DNA from: Paenibacillus solanacearum
Lineage (GTDB): Bacteria > Bacillota > Bacilli > Paenibacillales > NBRC-103111
Assembly (NCBI RefSeq): GCF_910593845.1
Contig: NZ_CAJVAS010000025.1
Coordinates: 29,009 to 93,008 of the forward strand
Reading direction: 5' to 3'
Length of the DNA stretch: 64,000 nt
The translations under genes were made by a program, and so were the position numbers. This document shows positions 44,325 to 53,106 of this stretch, piece by piece (the first letter of the stretch is position 1; the number at the start of each line of letters is the position of its first letter). The notes below the pieces were generated by a model, which was not told the origin of the DNA, made no database searches, and saw only the letters and a list, made by a program, of their open reading frames with translations.

Positions 44325-46739
44325 TTACTCGTCGTGCGCGATATGCAAGGTTGCCGTCTGTCCGCCGGTCAGCGTCAGCCGGCGGTATTTCGGTCCGCTC
44401 GCGGATGGCGCGACGACCGCTCCTTCCGCAGCGACCGAGCTTGCCGCAGCAGGGAGCTGCAGCTCGACGGTTTGCGTGCGGTCGGACGTCAAGGTCGCAA
44501 CCGAGCTGCGCCGCTCCATATCCCACTCGAGCGATACGGTAACGCCGCCCCGGCACCGGAGCTGGCGGAACTGTCCCCGAACCCAGCGCTTCGGTCTGGC
44601 CGGAAGCAGCTTGATCATGCCGCGGGCAGAGAAGAGCAGCATCTCCTGCATCGCCGCCGTCCAGCCGAGGTTGGCATCGATCTGGAACGGGGCTCTGCCC
44701 ATCTTGAGCGAGATGCCTTGATTGCGCCAATCATTATGATAGGTGAACAAGTTGTCGCCCAGGCAGGAGCGGCTCAATATTTCAAGACATTCCAGCGCGC
44801 GGTCGCCGTCCCCGAGCCGGGCATAAATGCCGGCCATATGCGAAAGCGACCAGCCTGTCTGCTGCTTCAAACCGATGACGAGCCGCTTCTCCACCGCGAT
44901 CCGGCATGCCTCGAACAGCTCGGGATGCGTCTCCTCGGTAATTTCGAAGCCAGGGAACAGCGGATAAATATGCGACTGATGACGGTGATGGTAATTGTCC
45001 TCGAAGTCGGGGTGCATCCATTCGCGCAGCGCTCCGTCCCGGTTGATCTGGTACGCCGGAATTTTGCCGAGCATTGCGCGCCAGCGCGGCAGCTCCTCCG
45101 CGTACAGCCCCGTTTCCTCGCAAGCCTCGCACAGATTCGTCAGCACTTCCTTCGCCACGGCGCAATCCATCGTCGCGTTGATGCACACCGATAGTTTTCC
45201 GCTGCCGGGGAAGCTGCCGATGGCCCAGTTTTCCGGCGAATTGGACGGGTAGGAGATCCACTTGCCGTCCGCGCCTTCGACCATGAAATCTTCATAGAAC
45301 GCGGCGCATTCCCTCAGAAACGGAAGGACCCGGCGCTTGAGAAAGTCGATGTCTCCCGTAAACAGCCAGTAATCGTAATAATGCTGCGCGAGCCAGCCGG
45401 CGCCTGCGGTCCAGTAGACGACATGGGGCTGCAGGTTCTTCTTCAGACCGGATTCCGGGGAAGCGAACAGCGGACTCAGGATGCCGCGGCTGCCATAAAA
45501 AGACTGTGCATTGCGGCGCATATCCGGCAGCAGCGAATCGAAGAAGTCATAGAACGGCTCGGCGGTCTCCGCCATGTTGCCTGCCAGCGCCTGCCAGTAG
45601 TTCATCTGAATGTTCTCGTTGTTGAAGAAAGCGCCGCTCCACGCGGGCAAGTAATCCCCGTTCCAGACGCCCTGCAGATTGGCAGGCAGTCCGCCGGGAC
45701 GCGAGCTGGACATGAGCAGGTAGCGGCCGTAGTCATACATACGTTCCATCAGTGCCGTCGGCACGCTGCCTGTGTATGCGTCAAGCAGCAGCCGCTCGTT
45801 GGCCGTGTCTCTGCTCTCGCCGTCAGCGCCAAGGTCGATGCCCGCGCTTAAAAATAACAGCCGGTGCTCGGCGATATGGCGCTGCAGCAGCGTATCGTAA
45901 TCGTACGGGACGGCGTCCAGCTCGCGCTTCAACCGTTCCTGCTGCGCCGGGCTGCCGTCCTTGGCCGCTACTTTGACCAGCACCGTGATTTCGTCGGCGC
46001 CGCTCGCCATGACGAGGCCGTTGTCCGCGCTCAACGCTGCTCCGCGGGCGATAATCCGGGCGACGGCGCAGTAACCGTTGTCCGCACCGGCATGCTTACC
46101 CGATGCGAGCGCATAACCGGGTTCGGCCGATGACTCGTGCGCAAAGCCATGCTTCTCCGCTTCGGCCGGCTGATGGATATGCAGGGCGAAGGCGGCTTGC
46201 GGGATCGGCGCGCCGTCATAGCGAACGGACATCACGATCATCTGATCCGGCCGGGAGACGAACGTTCTCTTCGATTTGCGTACGCCGTTATCGGTCCAGG
46301 CGACTGTAATCTCGCCGGTTTCCATGTCGAGCGTCCGGCTGTAATCGCGGAAGGCGCCTTCCGTCTCGAGCGTCACTTTAAATTCAAAGCCCGGCTGGAA
46401 TCTTGACGTATGCGTCTGATACCCGGCCGCGCGCATCAGATCGGGGAAGAACCGGTTCGCTTCCTCATATTGTCCGGCGTCCAGCAGCGCCCGGAGCTCG
46501 GGCAAATGGACGGACAAGTCGGGCGGTTGTTTGGTCGAGCCGCCGTACCATAGCGCTTCGTGGTTAATGACGATCGTATCTTCTTCGATATTGCCGTAGA
46601 CGAGGGCGCCCATCGTGCCGTTGCCGCTCGGCAGCGCATCCTGCCAGCGCACGGCCGGCTTTGCCATCGCGAACCGGTGGCTGCGGGCGGAAGAAAACAA
46701 CGATTCGGATTGTGTAACAACATGCTGTTGAAGGTTCAA
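44325..46739 (-). CDS. Glycoside hydrolase family 95 (alpha-fucosidase/galactosidase type)
   Basis: 804 residues from a TTG start at 46739 with AAAGGA upstream. The N-terminal beta-domain begins ALPSGNGTMGALVYGN and NHEALWYGG, typical of GH95. The helical barrel has NENIQMNYW (Asn374/Asn376, matching the catalytic Asn pair), SPENW (Glu503, general acid) and FQIDANLGW (Asp688). GH95 enzymes are inverting 1,2-alpha-L-fucosidases or alpha-L-galactosidases. No signal peptide is present, so it acts inside on imported glycans. It is the first gene of a two-gene operon with the binding protein. Confidence 0.9.
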   Translation of the reverse strand: MNLQQHVVTQSESLFSSARSHRFAMAKPAVRWQDALPSGNGTMGALVYGNIEEDTIVINHEALWYGGSTKQPPDLSVHLPELRALLDAGQYEEANRFFPDLMRAAGYQTHTSRFQPGFEFKVTLETEGAFRDYSRTLDMETGEITVAWTDNGVRKSKRTFVSRPDQMIVMSVRYDGAPIPQAAFALHIHQPAEAEKHGFAHESSAEPGYALASGKHAGADNGYCAVARIIARGAALSADNGLVMASGADEITVLVKVAAKDGSPAQQERLKRELDAVPYDYDTLLQRHIAEHRLLFLSAGIDLGADGESRDTANERLLLDAYTGSVPTALMERMYDYGRYLLMSSSRPGGLPANLQGVWNGDYLPAWSGAFFNNENIQMNYWQALAGNMAETAEPFYDFFDSLLPDMRRNAQSFYGSRGILSPLFASPESGLKKNLQPHVVYWTAGAGWLAQHYYDYWLFTGDIDFLKRRVLPFLRECAAFYEDFMVEGADGKWISYPSNSPENWAIGSFPGSGKLSVCINATMDCAVAKEVLTNLCEACEETGLYAEELPRWRAMLGKIPAYQINRDGALREWMHPDFEDNYHHRHQSHIYPLFPGFEITEETHPELFEACRIAVEKRLVIGLKQQTGWSLSHMAGIYARLGDGDRALECLEILSRSCLGDNLFTYHNDWRNQGISLKMGRAPFQIDANLGWTAAMQEMLLFSARGMIKLLPARPKRWVRGQFRQLRCRGGVTVSLEWDMERRSSVATLTSDRTQTVELQLPAAASSVAAEGAVVAPSASGPKYRRLTLTGGQTATLHIAHDE

Positions 46740-46759
46740 AAATGATTCATCCTTTCATG

Positions 46760-46813
46760 TAAGATCTAGCGCAGATAAGATCTGACGCAGATGCCGCTAA
46801 GATCTGGCGATAA
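46760..46813. repeat. Three TAAGATCT repeats in the GH95 5' region
   Basis: TAAGATCTAGCGCAGA (46760-46775) and TAAGATCTGACGCAGA (46776-46791) are direct tandem copies; a third, TAAGATCTGGCGATAA (46798-46813), follows 6 bp later. They lie 20-75 bp before the GH95 start on the minus strand and could be operators. Confidence 0.6.
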
Positions 46814-46837
46814 GGCTGCTTGAAGAACTGGATTTTA

Positions 46838-46849
46838 TGAAACGTTTCA
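46838..46849. promoter_or_regulatory. LacI-type operator palindrome
   Basis: TGAAACGTTTCA is a perfect 12-bp palindrome with a central ACGT, typical of LacI-family operators. It lies between the divergent GH95 and LacI genes. Confidence 0.6.
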
Positions 46850-46907
46850 GAAACAAACCAAGTCAATACCATCATACAATGAATTCGCTTACAGGCGCAA
46901 GAACAAT

Positions 46908-46936
46908 TTGACAATACACGCCGGGCTTTATATAAC
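46908..46936 (+). promoter_or_regulatory. Promoter of the lacI-type gene
   Basis: TTGACA (46908-46913), 17 bp, TATAAC (46931-46936), 34 bp before the start codon. Confidence 0.75.
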
Positions 46937-46969
46937 TAAAGCAGCAGATCTAATGAGGAAGTGAGCCTA

Positions 46970-47989
46970 ATGTCGAAACTAGATGAAGTGGCCAAGCTGG
47001 CCGGCGTTTCCAAATCGACGGTGTCCCGCGTTATCAATCACAGCGATACCGTCTCCGCCCAATCGAAGCAAAAGGTGCTTGAGGCGATGCAGACGCTGCA
47101 ATTTCAGGCGCAGGAGCTCAAGCGCAGCTCGGACAGCAGCGGCATGATCGGTCTCGTGCTGCCGTTCGGCAAGCAAATTATGAGCCAGTCGTTCGGCATT
47201 GATCTGTTGGTCGGGGCGGAAGAGAAGGCGTTCGAGAACGATTATATGATCCTGATCGGCAATTCGGTCGGAGGCCGCGAGCCGCAGCTGACGGCGAAGA
47301 TGATGCAGCGGGGGGCGGAAGGTCTCATTATGCTGATCGGCAGCGGGAAGCCCGGACAGAAGGAGCATTTGAATAATCTCCAGGCGCAGGGGATGCCGAT
47401 CGTGCTCGTTGACCAGAAGGTGGATGGCATCGAAACGCATCTGGTTCGCGGAGATAACTTCATGGGCGCCGTCACGCTGGTGGAGCATTTGTTCGGACTC
47501 GGCCACGAGCGGATCGGCATTGTGTCGCCGAACAAGCATTTTACGCATAAAGAACGGATTAAAGGCTACCGGTATGCGCTGATGGATAAACAGGTGCGGG
47601 TGCCGGAACGATACGAGCTGTTCGTGGAAGGCGAGAGCGCCGGCATCGAGGAGGCGCTGGAGCGCATGCTGACAGGCGCGGAGCGGCCGACGGCGCTGTT
47701 CGTTACGAGTCCGGGCCTGCTGATGAGCGTCATGAGCGTGCTGAACCGGCTGGAGCTTCGCGTGCCCGAGCAGATCAGCATCGTTACGTTCGACGAGGTG
47801 TACGGCAATTTCCCCGAGGAGTATCAGGACATGTTCACTTCGATCAATCAGTCTGGCAAGCAGATGGGCGGCATGGCCGTCGAATTGCTGTTCCAGCATT
47901 CGCGCAGCCCGGAGCTGGAATACCAGGAAATCGTCCTGCCCGGCAAATTTACGGCGCGCCGTTCGACCGGGCCTGCGCAGGGGATGTAG
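46970..47989 (+). CDS. LacI-family transcriptional regulator
   Basis: ATG 46970 (339 residues) is preferred over the upstream in-frame GTG at 46961 because GAGGAAG precedes it properly. The helix-turn-helix is KLDEVAKLAGVSKSTVSRVI (core VAKLAGVSKSTVS) with a hinge helix, followed by a periplasmic-binding-like effector domain. The palindrome at 46838-46849 fits its binding mode, and the divergent GH95 operon is the probable target. The AraC gene 84 bp downstream may be in the same transcript. Confidence 0.9.
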   Translation: MSKLDEVAKLAGVSKSTVSRVINHSDTVSAQSKQKVLEAMQTLQFQAQELKRSSDSSGMIGLVLPFGKQIMSQSFGIDLLVGAEEKAFENDYMILIGNSVGGREPQLTAKMMQRGAEGLIMLIGSGKPGQKEHLNNLQAQGMPIVLVDQKVDGIETHLVRGDNFMGAVTLVEHLFGLGHERIGIVSPNKHFTHKERIKGYRYALMDKQVRVPERYELFVEGESAGIEEALERMLTGAERPTALFVTSPGLLMSVMSVLNRLELRVPEQISIVTFDEVYGNFPEEYQDMFTSINQSGKQMGGMAVELLFQHSRSPELEYQEIVLPGKFTARRSTGPAQGM

Positions 47990-48073
47990 AGAAAGCAGCA
48001 ATCGATTGCGCCCCGCTCAGGGGAGAACTTGCATCCGGGGGAACACCCGGACAAGGGGCAAAGGAGAGGGCCG

Positions 48074-49000
48074 ATGGAGGATGTATTCATGATGTCCAGG
48101 CTCGTCAGGCTGGACGTGAAGTGGACAGGGCTGCATCAGGCGAACATCCCGTTCCATCATTGGGGGCATTCCAATCCGTACTATGAGCTGATCATGGTGA
48201 TCGACGGCCCGGTGTATCTTCAGGTAGAGGATGAAAGGCTCGTGCTGCAGTCCGGCGAATGCCTGCTGCTCACGCCGTGGCAGCATCATAAAGGCTGGCG
48301 TACGGCGGAACCGAACACGAGCTTTTACTGGGCGCAATTCACCGCAGATCCGGCGCTGATCCACTCGGAAGCGGCGGGAAGCCTGAAGCAGAGCTTGCGG
48401 CTGTTCCGCCGCCATCATCAAGATTTGCGGACAGCGGAGGGCGCTGACGAAGAACCGCTTCTTGTGCTTCGCCGGTATTTGCCGGAGCGGCGGTTCGATA
48501 TATTGCTCCTGTTCGAGAAGCTTGTCGCAGAAATGAAACAGCCGAACGGCAACTTTCGGTTCCGTTCGACCATCTGGATGATGCAGATTATGCAAGCGTT
48601 GTCCGACAGCCTGCTGAAACGACAGCAGTGGGACACGCCGCTCCCTGCGACGTATATTACATATCGCGAGCTCGTGAACTACTTGAATGAGCACTATACG
48701 CAGACGATTACAAGGCAAATGCTGGAGCACCGGTTCCGGCGCAAATACGAATATTTATGCCAGCTGTTCAATAAGTACTCCTCCAGCACGTTCACCAAGT
48801 ATCTACAGCAGCTTCGCATTCAGCGGGCGCAGTATTTGCTGCGCCGTCACCCGGAGGCAACGATCGAAACGGTTGCCCAGCAGGTCGGCTTCCAGGACCC
48901 GTTTTACTTCAGCAAAGTGTTCAAGCAGATTGCCGGGACGAGCCCGTCGCAATTCAGAACCGGAGTGGAGAGCGAGCAGGGGCGGGAGAAGGCTGATTAA
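48074..49000 (+). CDS. AraC-family transcriptional regulator
   Basis: 308 residues from ATG 48074 behind AAGGAGAGGG. The N-terminal cupin-like segment (YYELIMVIDGPVYLQVEDE) is followed by two C-terminal HTHs, ending VAQQVGFQDPFYFSKVFKQI (core GFQDPFYFSKVFK). It follows the LacI gene and converges on the ADP-ribosylglycohydrolase gene. With the other AraC and LacI proteins it gives three regulators in 12 kb. Its ligand and targets are unknown. Confidence 0.88.
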   Translation: MEDVFMMSRLVRLDVKWTGLHQANIPFHHWGHSNPYYELIMVIDGPVYLQVEDERLVLQSGECLLLTPWQHHKGWRTAEPNTSFYWAQFTADPALIHSEAAGSLKQSLRLFRRHHQDLRTAEGADEEPLLVLRRYLPERRFDILLLFEKLVAEMKQPNGNFRFRSTIWMMQIMQALSDSLLKRQQWDTPLPATYITYRELVNYLNEHYTQTITRQMLEHRFRRKYEYLCQLFNKYSSSTFTKYLQQLRIQRAQYLLRRHPEATIETVAQQVGFQDPFYFSKVFKQIAGTSPSQFRTGVESEQGREKAD

Positions 49001-49016
49001 GAACCCGCTTCTATGA

Positions 49017-49286
49017 GTGGAGCATTTCGGCGGCCACGCCGCCGAAATGAGCCGCAAGATCGAATTCGCCTCTGTCGTCACCGTTACGGCCTGCGGGTAA
49101 CCCATGCAGCTTCCGGGCATGCGCGAATCCTCCAAGCATGAGTTGCGGCTTGTGACGCTGCGCGGGGACTGGTCGAACCCCCACGAACCGGATCTTTTCT
49201 CCATCCGCTTGATCGATTGCTCGGCGGCCCCTACAAAGCGAGGGATATCGAACTTTATGCTAGCCGCCGTTCTTCGCGATAAATAA
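49017..49286 (+). pseudogene. Possible gene remnant with internal stop
   Basis: One plus-strand frame reads from GTG 49017 (MEHFGGHAAEMSRKIEFASV) to TAA at 49098, and continues in the same frame from ATG 49104 to a stop at 49284-49286. Both halves have strongly GC-rich third codon positions, as in real genes here. That suggests a decayed gene interrupted by an in-frame stop. I do not recognise the family. The end overlaps the convergent gene by 27 bp, and a 12-bp hairpin (CATTTCGGCGGC/GCCGCCGAAATG, 49023-49049) lies in the first part, so a chance frame remains possible. Confidence 0.3.
49023..49049. other. 12-bp hairpin after the AraC gene
   Basis: CATTTCGGCGGC and GCCGCCGAAATG form a perfect stem around CAC, 22 bp after the AraC stop. 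No T tract follows. It may end or stabilise either converging transcript. Confidence 0.45.
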
Positions 49287-51152
49287 CACGTCGGAATACG
49301 CATAGAACGATCCGGGCGAGCTCGTAGTCCGCTGCGACACGGCCAGCACGTACACTTCCGGCGGGTTGTCGCCCTGCGCGGCCTCGATCTCGAGCAGATG
49401 CTCGCCCCGGGGGACGGTCAGCTCCGCGAGCTGCTTGGCCGGAGCGCGATGGAACGCTGGCATGAACGGCTGCTTCGCCGGGCTGTCGATAATGAGCCGG
49501 CCGTTCAGCCACGCCCGGATAGGCGCCTCCGTCGCGGTAATGATGCGAATGTTTCGGTCGCTGGGAACGATCATGGTCGTGGCCGCTCGGTACGAACCGC
49601 CTTGACCGGGCTGCGCGGTTTCTCCGAAGCGGACGCAGCTGCCCGGGAATACGAACGGCTTCGCTTCCCCGCCCTCCCCGGCGCCGATCGACCATTCGGC
49701 AGCAGCAACAAGCCGGAGGTCGACCGTCTCCGCGCTCCATACATGCCCATCGTGCAGGCGAACGATCTGCGCAGACAAGGGGTAAACCGGCTGTGCTTCC
49801 GGGCCGGATTGAACGATCCAATTCCCTTCGGTCCCGGCCCCCGGCTGCAAGGAAAATCGCATCTCTTCCGGCGGGCTCCAGCCGTCCGGCGTTTCGAGCG
49901 CCAGCACGCCTTCCCACGATTTCTCCGAACGGTTGACGAGCCGGTAGGCGATCGTTTTGCACTGCATCCGGCCGATGGAGGGCCCTTGCAAGCCGTAATC
50001 GACGGTTAGCTCCAAGCCGAGATTGCGGGTTGTGCCCTTGGGCAAGCAATATACGTTCGCGGTTGGGCTGAGATGCCACAGCCGTTCGGCGTCGCAGTCT
50101 TCCTCCATATAGCTCTCGCCCGATGCGGCCCAGCAGGTAGCGGCATCCCGATCAATGAGCAGCGGCACGTTCCACTCGGCCGCAACGCGTTTGCCGATCC
50201 GCACGGTCCGCTCGGTCAGCTCGTCCAGCGTGCGCGGAGCGGGGAAGCCTTTGATCGGCGGACTGACCGCAACCCCGTCGCCAACCGGCTTCACCCAATA
50301 TTCGGGCAGCTGATCCGCTCCGTGAATGATGCCCAGAATCGCTCCGAGTGTTGCGCCAGTGCAGTCCGTATCGTACCCGCAGTTGACCGCCTTCAGAATG
50401 GCGTCGCCGAAATCTTCGCCATACAGCCAGCCTAGAATCGTGAAGGCGATATTTTGCGGCGCGTCGGTGAAGTTGGAGCTGCCATGCCGCTCAAGGATCA
50501 GCTCGCGAGCCTCAAGCCAATTCTTACCTTCCGCATGCCACGCCAGTAAGTCCTGCACAGCCTGCGCCGTCCGGCATTGCGCCGGGATGTACCGCAGTCC
50601 GGTCCGGATCAGGCGATCCCGGTCGGAATCGGCGAAAGCGGCGCTTTCGATCGCCGCGAAGAACATTTCCCCATATACGCCTTCACCCCCGGCATGGTCG
50701 ACGATCGCATCCTGATAAGCATAATAGGCGGCGAGCTCCGGCGAGCCCGGTGTGACCATCGCCCATATTTCCGAGCGAATCGGAGAGCCCATGCAGTGCG
50801 TGAACGGATTGTTGAACCATCCGGCGACCGGTGCCACCAGTCCTCTCCGCAAGTTGGCCAGCGCATATCCGTACTCGTCATACGGGAAAAACACATGCTC
50901 CACCCATTCCTGGCCGAGCTCCGCCGCGGTAATACGCCCCCCGTACTGCTCCAGCGCATGCAGCCAGACGAGCTGAAGATCCAGATCGTCGTTCGGCAGC
51001 GGCCCGTCGGGAAGACTCGGGTAATAGGTGAGATTGAGCAGTTCCTTTTTGCCCTCCATCGGCGCGCCTAGCGTGCCTCCGATATTTTTACCGAGCCATC
51101 CCCCATAAATTTTGTTGTAATATTCGCGCTCGTTCAGTCGGCTGATTGCCAT
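49260..51152 (-). CDS. ADP-ribosylglycohydrolase-family protein with extra C-terminal domain
   Basis: ATG 51152 follows GCAGGAGG; the frame stays open further upstream, but this is the only start with a good site. The product is 630 residues. The N-terminal domain (about 1-340) has the metal sites of the DraG/ADP-ribosylglycohydrolase fold: NDDLD (Asp55, 56, 58) and CGYDTDCTGA (Asp261, 263). A C-terminal beta-rich region (about 345-630) is not part of the classical enzyme. Members remove ADP-ribose from proteins or nucleotides; relatives within sugar clusters may act on other glycosides. No signal peptide is seen. It converges with the AraC gene. Confidence 0.82.
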   Translation of the reverse strand: MAISRLNEREYYNKIYGGWLGKNIGGTLGAPMEGKKELLNLTYYPSLPDGPLPNDDLDLQLVWLHALEQYGGRITAAELGQEWVEHVFFPYDEYGYALANLRRGLVAPVAGWFNNPFTHCMGSPIRSEIWAMVTPGSPELAAYYAYQDAIVDHAGGEGVYGEMFFAAIESAAFADSDRDRLIRTGLRYIPAQCRTAQAVQDLLAWHAEGKNWLEARELILERHGSSNFTDAPQNIAFTILGWLYGEDFGDAILKAVNCGYDTDCTGATLGAILGIIHGADQLPEYWVKPVGDGVAVSPPIKGFPAPRTLDELTERTVRIGKRVAAEWNVPLLIDRDAATCWAASGESYMEEDCDAERLWHLSPTANVYCLPKGTTRNLGLELTVDYGLQGPSIGRMQCKTIAYRLVNRSEKSWEGVLALETPDGWSPPEEMRFSLQPGAGTEGNWIVQSGPEAQPVYPLSAQIVRLHDGHVWSAETVDLRLVAAAEWSIGAGEGGEAKPFVFPGSCVRFGETAQPGQGGSYRAATTMIVPSDRNIRIITATEAPIRAWLNGRLIIDSPAKQPFMPAFHRAPAKQLAELTVPRGEHLLEIEAAQGDNPPEVYVLAVSQRTTSSPGSFYAYSDVLFIAKNGG

Positions 51153-51649
51153 TCGTTTCGTCCTCCTGCCATAGGATTCGTTCACTACAAGGGTAGCAAT
51201 GGCGAGAGTGCGATGCCATGAACAATCCACAGGTCGAGGGCCGTTTTTTTGCGGCATTTTTACAGGTGCGGAAAGGTAGGTGGTAGTGCGGCCGATCTCG
51301 AGACGGGATGATGGGAAGCAGAAGGGTAAAAAGGGGGGAGAGGGAGCCTTCGCCGGGCTTGCCGGCTGCGTGGCTGTGCAGGGGACGTACACTCTAGCTT
51401 CGTCATCGAAAGGTTCCGTCGAAACGAGCGGGCTGCGGCGCTGCGAAACCCGCCGGTCGAAGCCCGCGGATGCCGCGGGCAGACACGAGCAGTGCGGGCG
51501 CATGGACAATTGCCGAAGGGGTTTCAACGAATTTTCCATGCTGCCGGGAATCGCCATGAGGGATCTGGAGCGGTAGCCGCGTAGATCGCGGGATCGAATC
51601 GCGGAATACGGGAAGGTTGATGCCGGTAGGAACGTTTGGACGCGGCCGA
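51153..51649. other. Region without recognisable genes
   Basis: About 500 bp upstream of the ADP-ribosylglycohydrolase gene. It contains GC-rich open frames on both strands with no ribosome binding sites or recognisable products. No strong hairpin or repeat was seen. Confidence 0.4.
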
Positions 51650-51865
51650 TTACCTTTTTCTCATGCTGAAAAATTTGCACTGCGCTCTGGCATGATATGC
51701 GATCTCGCTGACGCCCGATTGAATGACGACGAACTGCTCGTCGAAACGAATGACGACCCCGCCCGCATTCACGACATGATCGTCCTGAAATACGCGAATC
51801 GGCATTTGCCGCTCCATGGCTTCCTCAAAATCGCGGTCGTTCTCCAGCTTACGGATATGTGCCAC
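51650..51865 (-). CDS. Small protein of unknown function
   Basis: The frame is open from ATG 51892, but that ATG has no site; GTG 51865 is preceded by GAGGGAGAG at good spacing and gives 71 residues (MAHIRKLENDRDFEEAMERQ at the start). It has predicted helix then strands (IRFDEQFVVIQSGV) and ends FFSMRKR. I do not recognise the family. The good ribosome binding site supports a gene. Confidence 0.5.
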   Translation of the reverse strand: MAHIRKLENDRDFEEAMERQMPIRVFQDDHVVNAGGVVIRFDEQFVVIQSGVSEIAYHARAQCKFFSMRKR

Positions 51866-51985
51866 AATTATCTCTCCCTCATCCAAAATCATGTCGCTCG
51901 ATATTGTTTCCGCAACAGGAACAAACGCACAGACACTTTATCGATCATGACATAAACTGATCAGGTAAACAAGGAGGTGAAAAGC

Positions 51986-52084
51986 ATGAGCTGTGTAGGG
52001 GGATTCGGCGGATTTACTTCGACTGGCGTCATTCTCGTATTGTTTATTCTTCTGGTTATCGTTTCTCGTGCCTTTGTAATCTAA
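51986..52084 (+). CDS. YjcZ-family spore-associated peptide 2
   Basis: 32 residues behind AAGGAGGTGA: MSCVGGFGGFTSTG, then the hydrophobic VILVLFILLVIVSRAFVI. The core FTSTGVILVLFILLVIVSRA is identical to the peptide at 35066-35179. A CATAAACT at 51951-51958 resembles the -10 of late sporulation sigma-K promoters, which would fit the family; the -35 match is uncertain. A terminator follows. Confidence 0.85.
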   Translation: MSCVGGFGGFTSTGVILVLFILLVIVSRAFVI

Positions 52085-52099
52085 TCCCGTCTAACGATG

Positions 52100-52140
52100 A
52101 ATAAGCCGAATTCCGTCCCGGACGGAATATCGGCTTATTT
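52100..52140 (+). terminator. Terminator after YjcZ peptide 2
   Basis: AATAAGCCGA (52100-52109) pairs with TCGGCTTATT (52130-52139), inner TTCCGTC with GACGGAA, followed by T. A strong composite stem. Confidence 0.75.
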
Positions 52141-52409
52141 AACAATGCCCGCCAGAAAGTACAAGTTTGAACCGGAGGTTCAGCTCTCGGATCTTTCAGA
52201 AAAGCTTACTTTAAGACACGAATGTATCTTCATAAGACACGGATGTATGTTCCGCGAACGGGCTTCGATCCGAAGTTTTTTTTATTACATAACGACAACC
52301 GGTTGCGGTCAAGCTCCTAAAATCGAAATTTTCGCTGCATATGCTGTATAAATGTGGTGGGTACCGCAAAAAATGAAGTGGCAACCATTGCAAGGAGGAC
52401 CGCCGTCGG

Positions 52410-52994
52410 ATGAGCTACATGTGGGAAGCGCTGGTCATTTTACTTTTCGGTTTCGGCTTGATGCGAATTGCCGGCAAAAAAACGGTGTCTGAAATGAACG
52501 GACCGGAAATCATTACGCTTTTATCGATTGCTTCGGTCATCGGGCATGCGGTCTCGATGGAGGGTTTCTGGGAAACCGCCGTTGTACTATGCATTTTTGT
52601 CGGGCTTCTCATCACCATTCAGTTCGTCAGCGTCAAATGGCAGCCGATCGAACGGTTGTTTATGGGAAATGCGACCCCCATTATCGAAAATGGGCAGTTG
52701 ATCACGAAAAATTTGCTAAAGCTGCGAATGTCGGTGGATCAAGTGGAGAACAGGCTGCGGGAAAACGGGATCACCTCATTCGCCGACGTAAAGCATGCAA
52801 CCATCGAAATGAACGGCCAGCTCGGCTATGAGCTCATGAATCACGCGAAGCCGGTGACGATCGGCGAGCTTGAAAAGCTGCTGGCCCGGCTTCACATTCC
52901 GCAGCCGGCTCAAACGCCGGCCAAGCAGCCGAATTTGTTCGACGAAGTCATGTACGGCAAGCACGAGGAATCGATACCCGAACAAATGAATTGA
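52410..52994 (+). CDS. YetF-type DUF421 membrane protein
   Basis: 194 residues; AAGGAGGA lies 11 bp upstream of ATG 52410. Three hydrophobic segments are seen in the first 75 residues, with KKTVSEMNGPEIITLLSIASVIGHAV between the first two. The cytoplasmic C-terminal domain has NGQLITKNLLKLRMSVDQV and GYELMNHAKPVT. This matches YetF/YdfR/YkjA proteins, some of which are spore membrane proteins that affect germinant access. A pair of AAGACACGAATGTAT-like direct repeats lies near 52214 and 52235. A terminator follows directly. Confidence 0.85.
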   Translation: MSYMWEALVILLFGFGLMRIAGKKTVSEMNGPEIITLLSIASVIGHAVSMEGFWETAVVLCIFVGLLITIQFVSVKWQPIERLFMGNATPIIENGQLITKNLLKLRMSVDQVENRLRENGITSFADVKHATIEMNGQLGYELMNHAKPVTIGELEKLLARLHIPQPAQTPAKQPNLFDEVMYGKHEESIPEQMN

Positions 52995-52999
52995 CAAGG

Positions 53000-53026
53000 A
53001 AAAAGAGCCGCGATTCGGCTCTTTTT
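53000..53026 (+). terminator. Terminator after the YetF-type gene
   Basis: AAAAAGAGCCG-CGATT-CGGCTCTTTTT, 3-5 bp after the gene's stop codon region. Confidence 0.85.
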
Positions 53027-53106
53027 CATGTTACTCACCTAACGGAAGAGCGCGGGTCGGAGGTGCATCCGTGCCTCGCGTGCTCTCTTTGCTTGAGCAT
53101 TGCAGG

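Noticed and set aside
51280..51576. 98-codon plus-strand frame upstream of the ADP-ribosylglycohydrolase gene
   Set aside because: No ribosome binding site, biased low-complexity product, no recognisable domain.
52097..52351. 84-codon plus-strand frame after YjcZ peptide 2
   Set aside because: It begins inside the terminator stem and has no ribosome binding site.
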